Positions 44,299 through 56,600 of a stretch of DNA of 64,000 bases are shown here, one piece after another; position 1 is the stretch's first letter, and each line of letters starts with the position of its first letter. The notes under the pieces were generated by a model. The model made no database searches and had not been told where the DNA came from. It saw only the letters and a program-made list of their open reading frames with translations. The position numbers and the translations under genes are program-made. Origin of the DNA: Saprospiraceae bacterium (GTDB lineage: Bacteria > Bacteroidota > Bacteroidia > Chitinophagales > Saprospiraceae); the NCBI GenBank assembly GCA_016722295.1, contig JADKGL010000003.1, forward strand, positions 62,001-126,000, given 5' to 3'.

Positions 44299-44465
44299 TT
44301 ACGAAATTGTTAAGTTTCAGTAACTCCTTATATTTATCAAAAGCTGAAACCAAAAACCAGGAGCAAGACTTCTCTATACTCCTGATTTAAATAATAATTT
44401 GTTCGTAAGGCAAAAGTACTGGGTATTGAGTGATTAGATAATTTATAAAGATTACTAAATTGTTA
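44299..44465. promoter_or_regulatory. Pair of near-identical 14-base elements upstream of the phosphate operon
   Basis: TTACGAAATTGTTA (44299-44312) and TTACTAAATTGTTA (44452-44465) differ at one base and have the same orientation. The first abuts the -33 region of the porin-pst promoter. They could be operator sites, for instance for a PhoB-like regulator, but I know no consensus that they match. The region between contains a weak CAGGAG/CTCCTG hairpin at 44358-44384. Confidence 0.25.
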
Positions 44466-44543
44466 CCTTTTAGATCGTTTGAAATAATATTTTTGTTTGA
44501 AAATTCTTAATGATAAGGCAACATTGTTGCTAAAATTTCATAA

Positions 44544-44551
44544 TACTTTTG
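44544..44551 (+). promoter_or_regulatory. Promoter for a 24-codon small frame
   Basis: TACTTTTG matches TAnnTTTG. TTG lies 17 bases upstream (44524-44529 contains TTGTTG). The small frame starts 18 bases downstream. This is one of the better promoter matches in the window. Confidence 0.5.
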
Positions 44552-44569
44552 CAATAGAAAAGTAAAATT

Positions 44570-44644
44570 ATGAAAGAAAATTTACTAAAAGCCATTGGTG
44601 CTGTGCTTATTTTTTTATTGGCACAATTGCTTATCGCTGGATAA
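44570..44644 (+). CDS. Possible 24-residue single-helix membrane peptide
   Basis: The frame encodes 24 residues: a short charged start (MKENLLKA), then one hydrophobic helix (IGAVLIFLLAQLLIAG) to the stop. It is too short for standard gene callers. A well-matched promoter lies 18 bases upstream. It is the only feature transcribed rightwards between the phosphate operon and the giant gene, whose end it faces (46 bases to the giant gene's stop). Function unknown; a small stress or transporter-associated peptide is possible. Confidence 0.4.
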   Translation: MKENLLKAIGAVLIFLLAQLLIAG

Positions 44645-44690
44645 GATATTTTAGTTTTAACAAATTAATTCTTAGATAAAAAATCTTACT

Positions 44691-47600
44691 CTAATCAACG
44701 ATCATTTTTTGTGTAATCGAATGTGAGCCACAATTGAATTGATAGAAGTAGACCCCGCTATGCCCAAATTGACTTCTCTCCAAAGACCAGATGGAAACGC
44801 CTTTAGCTAATTTTTTCTCTAGAGTAGAAATTAATTTGCCAGTAAAATCATACAATTTTAAGTTGACTACACTTATTTCTGGGACACAAATTTCTATATC
44901 AGTTGTCTTATTCCAAGGATTCGGTTTGTTTTGTTTTACTGAAAAAACACTCTGTGATTCAGATCTAAAGTTAAGTCTAACCTCTTGTTCTTGATCGGTT
45001 GAATTCAATAATGCTAATGCTGGAGTTAAAAGAGAATTAATGACAATTTGATCAGCAATAGTTGAAACTTTCTTTTTCCTAAATACTAATTCAAATAATT
45101 TGTTTTTAGAATTCGAATCTCCATTCCAGCTACAAGTAATGATACCAGCATCTGTATTGATAAAAGAAATTTGCTCGTCAGTTACCAATGATTCAATATT
45201 ATTTTGCTTGCCTACAAATTCTAAAACATCGGTATTAAAATGCAAAGTAAACTGAAATCCTTCATAACGCTCTATATCACGAGCACTAAAACTTAATATG
45301 ATCTCATCATCATTTGTATGTGTGAGTTCTTCTACATCAATAATTAATTTCTCTGATGATCTAGTTTCAACTTTTGCGACACCTGAAGCTTTAGCTGATT
45401 CGTTCACATCACCAATCTTTATACCAGTAAAATCAATATTCATATTACTTAGCAATGGCTTCAAAGTATAAGACATCGGATACTGATGCAATAGAGCATC
45501 TTCTGGATGATCGAACGAATATTGTTTGTCGATAAATTTCCAACTTGTATTGTTTGGTATTGCTGCTGTGACACCCAATATTAATTTTCTCAGATCTGAA
45601 ATATCCTTAGCAGTGATGCTGTTAGAATTATTAACATCAGCAGCAATATACTGATTGGCATGTTTGAATTCTTGAATTCCTAAGATGTGTTTTTGAATCT
45701 TAACGATATCTGCAGTCGTCACTCCATTCAACCAATCTTGATTTTTAACAGGTCGCACAATGTAGTTTTGATTCGTGGGTAGATCATTGAAAATATATCT
45801 TCCGTCATCGATACTTAGCTCTGATTTTGTGGTTGTCGATTCTAAAATGACTTCTACTGATTTCATCGCTTCAGTATTGGAACTATGTATAAACCCAGTC
45901 ACATTTGCCATTGCATTTGTAGTACAATGTGGCAATCTCGAAGGATCATCTTGTACAAAAATCCTTGCTTTACACTCACTCCAATTACCATTGATATCTG
46001 TCACAAACAGTGAAACTGGAACACTTTGATTAGCTTCTGCACAACCATAGGTTCGCACTGTATCATTTATATCTCTACTGAAAGAATACTTCAATGAATA
46101 TCCACAAGGATGATTACTTCCAGCATCCAAATCTCTAGCTTTCACACTAACTTCTTTGATATCTGGAATACCATCTCCATTGGTATCTCTACTGTCCAAT
46201 ACCACATTTAAACTTGGATGACAATAAACAGTTGGCGCTTTGCAGTTCACTATGTTGATTTCATAGTTACAAGAAGCAACATTGCCACAACCATCCTCTA
46301 CTTCCCAAATGACTTTGTGTAAACCTAAAGGAAATAAAGTATTATAAGTTGAATTATTTCCATTGTCTCTAACTAAATCAATAGAGCCATCGGAATTGAA
46401 ATCAACCTTCACTTTGTATTTCAAATTTGTTGATGCATTGCAATAATCTCTTGCTTGAATTTGTAAACTCACATTCTGAGAACTACAATTTGCATCATAA
46501 ATGCAGATCATTGTGTCTTTGCATTGAGATAGAATTAATGGTTTTTCATTAATACGGTTTTTAATCAATTGTGTATCTCTATATATAATAAAATTATTAT
46601 TTATATCTTTTGCACACCAATCAATAACACTCCAAATTCTTTGTATCGTATAACAATTTGAATTTATCTGCGATATCTCATCCTTATAAGAATAAGCAAA
46701 TGAGCTACAAGATTGCGCAATTATTCTTGGGAAGCTATACTGTGGAGCTAATAAACTTGGATTAAAATTATTTATACCACAAATATTAGTTGTATCTAAA
46801 TCAAATGGAAATACAATTTCTTTTTGTGATAATATTTTAGATTTTACAAATTGAATTTTCTGTGAGCAACTTACAGTATTCCCTTGCGCATCAGAGATTA
46901 AGAAGTTTCTCTTCAAATACCCTGTTTGACAACTATTAAAGTTAGAAGTATCAATTGACTCAATCACAACAACACCACAAAGTTTATTGACAAAGCCATC
47001 CAAAGGATAAGAACTATATCTAGGATGATAATTCGTATCAATAACGATTGCTGACCTTTGACTGCTATCATCAACAATTTTACCAAATGTCCGATCTAAG
47101 TGATTGATATCATATGAAAAATTACAATCAACAGTGATATCAGGAAGACATTGAACTAGAGGTATAGATTTATCTTGCACTTCTACACGAACCATGCAAG
47201 TATTTTCATTTCCATTTTCATCAATTACTTTCAAAGAGATCATCAGCTCTTTTCCAATGTCATTGCAACAGAAAAATAAATCACTAGACCATTGATCAAA
47301 ATTGGCTTGACCACACTCATTCGTCATTCGTCTAGCTTCAAATCGCACAGCACTGCAATTGTCATAGCTTCCATTGTCAAATACAGAAGAAGGAACACTG
47401 ATTTGCGATTTTCCATTGAGTGAAACAACTGTTCTGTGATCACAAATTGGTGTCGGCATTTGTGTGTCTTTGAACTCAAGATACTGTGTCAAGGTATCTG
47501 AATTTCCACATTGGTCAGTGGCAATGACTTCAATTTTATTGACACCATACTCTACTTCTAAAATTGATTGTGGAGAATAGGTGTAAAGTGAATTATTAAT

Positions 47601-50600
47601 TTTCAATAAAATAGTTTTAACAGAAGAGCAATCTTCTATCACTTCTATTATTGGCGTAATAATTCCTACTTTACAATTGTATCCAGAAAGTGGAACTGAA
47701 TTAAAGACAACTGTTGCTGCATTAATTTCTGGTCGATTGTTGTCAATAATTTCAAACAGTTGTTGGAAAGTTCTAGTGCGTTCAGTATTGCACCACCATT
47801 CGCGAATGGTCCACGTTCTTATGATCTTTTTATGACAAAGATTGATAGAAAAAATATGGTCAGTGTAATTTGTAAATAGATTACATTGGAATGATGGCAT
47901 TAGATAAAGGTCAATTCCACGGTACATTGGTGAACCGAAACTTGATGGATGTGGATTACCATTTTTATCTTTCTGATAAGTTGAATCACAAGAGATCTTG
48001 AATTCAGTTTTCATCAAATAAATTGAATCCAATGAAATTCTGCGAATATAAGTTGTATCAGAACAAATTTCACTATAATTTCCAGAAGCATCTTTTGCGC
48101 GATATTTTCTAATATTCATTCCAAGGATTGCATCTTGACATGCTATAGGAATCTCGCGTTCATCTACAAGTTCAAGAGTTGATCCTGGACATGATTCAAA
48201 AATCCTAGGCATAATACTTTGCCCGATGGTATCACCACAAGAAATTGTATCTAAAGTACAAGTCAAAATTGGAGCCAATTTATCCTCAATATACAAAGTA
48301 CTCCAACAAGAATTTTGAGTACATTTATAAGATACTTTAGCAGTAATATGATTATTCAAATAATTGTGATCAATGCGATTTCCAGAAATTAGTTGATTAT
48401 GTTCATCCATTAATTGAACAATATAATTTTCCTCTGCGCAAGTTTTTCCAATGATCAAACTTTGTGCAGTTATTTTGGCTTCACAAAATTCATCAAGTGA
48501 GACATTTAATTTTGCACGACAAGAAATTTGAGCTGGAGCAGAACCCAATACTGTGATAGTAAATTCACAAGTATCGCGATTTCCAAAATCATCTACTGCC
48601 ATGAAACTAAATATATGTATTCCAGGAGGAATTGAATCCAATCCGAATTCAGTAGGTAAAAGCTGAACTAAAGTAACAGCAGTATCGCAATTATCGGTAG
48701 CAGTAATATAATCAGAAATTGAATTTGTACTCAATAAATTGGCGAAGCATTCACATTCTGTCAAATTCACAGTAAACGAATTAGGACAAGAGATTTCAGG
48801 GGCTTGAACATCTATTAAGGTGACTGTAGACAAACAAGTGGATGAATTACCACACTCATCTGTAACGGTTAATGTCACATAATCATAATAATCACCGCGA
48901 TTGCAAAAGATGGTATCATGATCAATAGACATGGAAATATTAGGGCTTGTACTACAATTATCATAACTGCCATTATTTATCGAGTCTGCTGTAATTATAG
49001 CATAATGATTTGTGGTATAAATGAATTGTAAATCTTTACAAATTGCAATAGGTTTTGTAGTGTCTTGTGTTGTGATCAATTGTACACAAGTACTCATATT
49101 TAAACATGAATCCGTAGCTGTCCATATTCTATAAATCAATTTTGAATTCGCACATGAACCTGATACAATACTATCTCTTTGCGCAATTATAATGCTTGAT
49201 GCAGGATCACAATTATCTGTTGCTGTAGCAACACCTGTTGCTGTTGAACTTGAGTTTGCATCACAATTTATAGTAAGATCAGCAGGACAAATGATCACAG
49301 GTTTTGTAGTGTCTTGAGTTGTGATCAATTGTACACAACGACTCATATTCATACATGAATCCGTCGCTGTCCATATGCGATAAATCAATTTTGCATTCGC
49401 ACATGAACCTGATACTATACTATCTCTTTGTGCAATGATTATACTTGATGCAGGATCACAATTGTCCGTTGCTGTAGCAACACCAGTTGCTGTTGAACTT
49501 GAGTTTGCATCACAATTTATAGTAAGATCAGCAGGACATACGATCACAGGTTTTGTAGTGTCTTGAGTTGTGATCAATTGTACACAAGAACTTAGATTCA
49601 TACATGAATCCGTCGCAGTCCAAATGCGATAAATCAATTTTGAATTCGCACAAGATCCATCAACAATACTATCTCTTTGTGCAATAACAATACTCGCAGC
49701 AGGATCACAATTGTCCGTTGCAGTAGCAACACCAGTTGCTGATGAACTTGCATCAGCATCACAATTTATTGTAAGATCCGCAGGACAAATGATCACAGGT
49801 TTTGTAGTGTCTTGTGTTGTGATTAATTGTACACAAGAACTCATATTTAAACATGAATCCGTCGCAGTCCAAATGCGATAAATCAATTTTGCATTGGCAC
49901 ATGATCCATCTACAATACTATCTCTTTGCGCAATGACAATACTTGCAGCAGGATCACAATTGTCCGTTGCAGTGGCAACACCAGTTGCTGATGAACTTGA
50001 GTTTGCATCACAATTTATAGTAAGATCAGCAGGACAAATGATCACAGGTTTGGTCGTGTCTTGAGTAGTGATCAATTGTACACAACGACTCATATTCATA
50101 CATGAATCCGTCGCTGTCCATATGCGATAAATCAATTTTGAATTTGCACAAGATCCTTCTACAATACTATCTCTTTGCGCAATTATAATGCTTGATGCAG
50201 GATCACAATTATCTGTTGCTGTAGCAACACCAGTTGCTGATGAACTTGCATTTGCATCACAATTTATAGTAAGATCAGCAGGACAAACGATCACAGGTTT
50301 TGTCGTGTCTTGTGTTGTGATCAATTGTACACAAGAACTCATATTCATACATGAATCCGTCGCTGTCCAAATGCGATAAATCAATTTTGCATTGGCACAT
50401 GAACCTGCTACAATACTATCTCTTTGTGCAATGACAATACTTGCAGCTGGATCACAATTGTCCGTTGCAGTAGCAACACCAGTTGCTGATGAACTTGCAT
50501 CAGCATCACAATTTATAGTAAGATCAGCAGGACAAATGATCACAGGTTTTGTAGTGTCTTGTGTAGTGATTAATTGTACACAAGAACTCATATTCATACA

Positions 50601-53600
50601 AGAATCCGTCGCTGTCCATATGCGATAAATCAATTTTGAATTCGCACAAGAACCTGCTACAATGCTATCTCTTTGTGCAATGACAATACTTGCAGCAGGA
50701 TCACAATTGTCTGTTGCTGTGGCAACACCAGTTGCTGATGAACTTGCATCAGCATCACAATTTATAGTAAGATCAGCAGGACAAACGATCACAGGTTTTG
50801 TCGTGTCTTGTGTTGTGATCAATTGTACACAAGAACTCATATTCATACATGAATCCGTAGCTGTCCAAATGCGATAAATCAATTTTGAATTCGCACAAGC
50901 ACCTGCTACAATACTATCTCTTTGTGCAATGATTAAACTTGCTGCAGGATCACAATTGTCTGTTGCAGTGGCAACACCAGTTGCTGATGAACTTGCATCA
51001 GCATCACAATTGATAGTAAGATCAGCAGGACAAATGATCACAGGTTTTGTAGTGTCTTGTGTTGTGATCAATTGTACACAAGAACTCATATTCATACAAG
51101 AATCTGTAGCTGTCCATATGCGATAAATCAATTTTGCATTCGCACATGTACCATCTACAATACTATCTCTTTGAGCAATAACAATACTTGCAGCAGGATC
51201 ACAATTGTCCGTTGCAGTGGCAACACCTGTTGCTGATGAACTTGCATCAGCATCACAATTAATAGTAAGATCCGCAGGACAAATGATCACAGGTTTTGTA
51301 GTGTCTTGAGTTGTGATTAATTGTACACAAGAACTCATATTTAAACATGAATCTGTCGCTGTCCATATTCTATATATCAATTTTGAATTTGCACAAGTAC
51401 CATCAACAATACTATCTCTTTGTGCTATGATTAAACTTGCAGCAGGCTCACAATTGTCCGTTGCAGTGGCAACACCTGTTGCTGATGAACTTGCATCTGC
51501 ATCACAATTGATAGTAAGATCAGCTGGACAAACGATCACAGGTTTTGTCGTGTCTTGTGTTGTGATCAATTGTACACAAGAACTCATATTTAAACATGAA
51601 TCCGTCGCTGTCCAAATGCGATAAATCAATTTTGAATTCGCACAAGAACCTGCTACAATACTATCTCTTTGTGCAATGATTAAACTTGCAGCAGGATCAC
51701 AATTGTCCGTTGCAGTAGCAACACCTGTTGCTGATGAACTTGCATCAGCATCACAATTGATAGTAAGATCAGCAGGACAAACGATCACAGGTTTTGTCGT
51801 GTCTTGTGTTGTGATTAATTGTACACAAGAACTCATATTCATACATGAATCCGTAGCTGTCCAAATGCGATAAATCAATTTTGAATTCGCACATGAACCT
51901 GCTACAATACTATCTCTTTGCGCAATAACAATACTTGCAGCTGGATCACAATTGTCCGTTGCTGTGGCAACACCAGTTGCTGATGAACTAGAGTTTGCAT
52001 CACAATTAATGGTAAGATCCACAGGACAAACGATCACAGGTTTTGTAGTGTCTTGTGTTGTGATCAATTGTACACAAGAACTCATATTTAAACATGAATC
52101 CGTTGCTGTCCAAATGCGATAAATCAATTTTGAATTCGCACAAGAACCTGCTACGATACTATCTCTTTGTGCAATGATTAAACTTGCAGCAGGATCACAA
52201 TTGTCCGTTGCAGTAGCAACACCTGTTGCTGAAGAACTTGCATCAGCATCACAATTTATAGTAAGATCAGCAGGACAAATGATCACAGGTTTTGTAGTGT
52301 CTTGTGTTGTGATTAATTGTACACAAGAACTCATATTCATACATGAATCCGTCGCTGTCCAAATGCGATAAATCAATTTTGAATTCGCACATGAACCATC
52401 TACAATACTATCTCTTTGTGCAATGACAATACTTGCTGCAGGATCACAATTATCTGTTGCAGTGGCAACACCAGTAGCCGAAGAACTTGAGTTTGCATCA
52501 CAATTTATAGTAAGATCCGCAGGACAAACGATCACAGGTTTTGTAGTGTCTTGTGTTGTGATCAATTGTACACAACGACTCATATTCATACATGAATCTG
52601 TCGCTGTCCAAATGCGATAAATCAATTTTGAATTCGCACAAGAACCATCTACAATACTATCTCTTTGTGCAATGATTAAACTTGCAGCTGGATCACAATT
52701 GTCAGTTGCAGTGGCAACACCAGTTGCTGATGAACTTGCATCTGCATCACAATTTATAGTAAGATCCGCAGGACAAACGATCACAGGTTTTGTAGTGTCT
52801 TGTGTTGTGATTAATTGTACACAAGAACTCATATTTAAACATGAATCCGTCGCTGTCCAAATGCGATAAATCAATTTTGCATTCGCACATGAACCATCTA
52901 CAATACTATCTCTTTGCGCAATGACAATACTTGCAGCTGGATCACAATTGTCTGTTGCAGTGGCAACACCTGTTGCTGATGAACTTGAGTCTGCATCACA
53001 ATTTATAGTAAGATCAGCAGGACAAATGATCACAGGTTTTGTAGTGTCTTGTGTTGTGATCAATTGTACACAAGAACTCATATTAATACATGAATCTGTA
53101 GCTGTCCAAATGCGATAAATCAATTTTGAATTCGCACATGATCCATCTACAATACTATCTCTTTGTGAAATAATTAAACTTGCAGCAGGATCACAATTAT
53201 CTGTTGCAGTGGCAACACCAGTTGCTGAAGAACTTGCATCAGCATCACAATTTATAGTAAGATCCGCAGGACAAATGATCACAGGTTTTGTAGTGTCTTG
53301 TGTTGTGATTAATTGTACACAAGAACTCATATTCATACAAGAATCCGTCGCTGTCCAAATGCGATAAATGAATTTTGAATTCGCACAAGAACCATCTACG
53401 ATACTATCTCTTTGTGCAATGACAATACTTGCAGCAGGATCACAATTGTCCGTTGCAGTAGCAACACCTGTTGCTGATGAACTTGAGTTTGCATCACAAT
53501 TTATAGTAAGATCAGCAGGACAAATGATCACAGGTTTTGTAGTGTCTTGTGTTGTAATTAATTGTACACAACGACTCATATTCATACATGAATCCGTTGC

Positions 53601-56600
53601 TGTCCAAATGCGATAAATCAATTTTGAATTCGCACATGAACCAGATACAATACTATCTCTTTGTGTAATGATGATACTTGATGCAGGATCACAATTGTCC
53701 GATGCTGTAGCAACACCAGTTGCCGATGAACTTGAATTTGCATCACAATTTATTGTAAGATCGGCAGGACAAACGATCACAGGTTTTGTAGTGTCTTGTG
53801 TTGTGATTAATTGCACACAAGAACTCATATTCAAACATGAATCCGTAGCTGTCCAAATGCGATAAATCAATTTTGCATTCGCACAAGCACCATCAACGAT
53901 ACTATCTCTTTGTGCTATAATTAAACTTGCAGCAGGATCACAATTATCTGTTGCAGTAGCAACACCAGTTGCTGAAGAACTTGCATCAGCATCACAATTT
54001 ATAGTAAGATCCGCAGGACAAATGATCACAGGTTTTGTAGTGTCTTGTGTTGTGATCAATTGTACACAAGAACTCATATTCATACAAGAATCTGTAGCTG
54101 TCCAAATGCGATAAATCAATTTTGCATTCGCACAAGATCCTTCTACAATACTATCTCTTTGCGCAATAACAATACTTGCAGCAGGATCACAATTGTCTGT
54201 TGCAGTGGCAACACCAGTTGCTGAAGAACTTGAGTTTGCATCACAATTTATAGTAAGATCCGCAGGACAAACGATCACAGGTTTTGTAGTGTCTTGAGTT
54301 GTGATTAATTGTACACAAGAACTCATATTCATACATGAATCCGTCGCTGTCCAAATGCGATAAATAAATTTTGCATTCGCACATGAACCATCCACAATAC
54401 TATCTCTTTGTGCAATGACAATACTTGCAGCAGGATCACAATTGTCCGTTGCAGTGGCAACACCCGTTGCTGATGAACTTGAGTTTGCATCACAATTTAT
54501 AGTAAGATCAGCAGGACAAATGATCACAGGTTTTGTCGTGTCTTGTGTTGTGATTAATTGTACACAAGAACTCATATTCATACATGAATCCGTAGCCGTC
54601 CAAATGCGATAAATGAATTTTGCATTCGCACATGAACCATTAACAATACTATCTCTTTGCGCAATGACAATACTTGCAGCTGGATCACAATTGTCTGTTG
54701 CAGTGGCAACACCAGTTGCTGAAGAACTTGCATCAGCATCACAATTAATAGTAAGATCCGCAGGACAAATGATCACAGGTTTTGTCGTGTCTTGTGTTGT
54801 GATTAATTGTACACAAGAACTCATATTCATACAAGAATCCGTAGCTGTCCAAATGCGATAAATCAATTTTGCATTCGCACAAGAACCTGCTACAATACTA
54901 TCTCTTTGTGCAATGATTAAACTTGCAGCAGGATCACAATTGTCCGTTGCAGTGGCAACACCTGTTGCTGAAGAACTTGAGTTTGCATCACAATTTATAG
55001 TAAGATCAGCAGGACAAACGATCACAGGTTTTGTAGTGTCTTGAGTTGTGATCAATTGTACACAACGACTCATATTCATACAAGAATCCGTAGCTGTCCA
55101 TATGCGATAAATAAATTTTGCATTTGCACAAGATCCATCTACGATACTATCTCTTTGTGAAATAATTAAACTTGCAGCAGGATCACAATTATCCGTTGCA
55201 GTGGCAACACCAGTTGCTGAAGAACTTGAGTTTGCATCACAATTTATAGTAAGATCAGCAGGACAAATGATCACAGGTTTTGTCGTGTCTTGTGTTGTGA
55301 TCAATTGTACACAAGAACTCATATTCATACAAGAATCCGTAGCTGTCCAAATGCGATATATGAATTTTGAATTTGCACAAGAACCTGCTACGATACTATC
55401 TCTTTGTGCAATAACAATACTTGCAGCTGGATCACAATTATCTGTTGCAGTGGCAACACCAGTTGCTGAAGAACTTGAGTTTGCATCACAATTTATAGTA
55501 AGATCCGCAGGACAAATGATCACAGGTTTTGTAGTGTCTTGTGTTGTGATTAATTGTACACAACGACTCATATTCATACAAGAATCCGTCGCGGTCCAAA
55601 TGCGATAAATCAATTTTGCATTGGCACATGATCCAGATACAATACTATCTCTTTGTGCAATGATTAAACTTGCAGCAGGATCACAATTGTCCGTTGCAGT
55701 GGCAACACCTGTTGCTGATGAACTTGAGTTTGCATCACAATTAATGGTAAGATCTGCAGGGCAAATGATCACAGGTTTTGTCGTGTCTTGAGTTGTGATT
55801 AATTGTACACAAGAACTCATATTCATACATGAATCCGTCGCTGTCCATATGCGATAAATGAATTTTGCATTCGCACAAGATCCATCTACGATACTATCTC
55901 TTTGTGCAATGATTAAACTTGCAGCAGGATCACAATTGTCCGTTGCAGTGGCAACACCAGTTGCTGAAGAACTTGCATCAGCATCACAATTAATGGTTAC
56001 ATCAGCAGGACAAATGATCACAGGTTTTGTCGTGTCTTGAGTTGTGATTAATTGTACACAAGAACTCATATTCATACAAGAATCTGTCGCTGTCCATATG
56101 CGATAAATCAATTTTGAATTCGCACAAGAACCTGCTACAATACTATCTCTTTGTGCAATGATTAAACTTGCAGCAGGATCACAATTGTCCGTTGCAGTGG
56201 CAACACCAGTTGCTGATGAACTTGAGTTTGCATCACAATTTATAGTAAGATCAGCAGGACAAATGATCACAGGTTTTGTAGTGTCTTGTGTTGTGATTAA
56301 TTGTACACAAGAACTCATATTTAAACATGAATCCGTAGCTGTCCAAATGCGATAAATGAATTTTGAATTTGCACAAGAACCAGATACAATACTATCTCTT
56401 TGTGCAATGACAATACTCGCTACAGGATCACAATTGTCTGTTGCAGTGGCAACACCAGTTGCTGATGAACTTGAGTTTGCATCACAATTAATGGTAAGAT
56501 CTGCAGGGCAAATGATCACAGGTTTTGTAGTGTCTTGTGTTGTGATCAATTGTACACAAGAACTCATATTCATACAAGAATCCGTAGCTGTCCAAATGCG

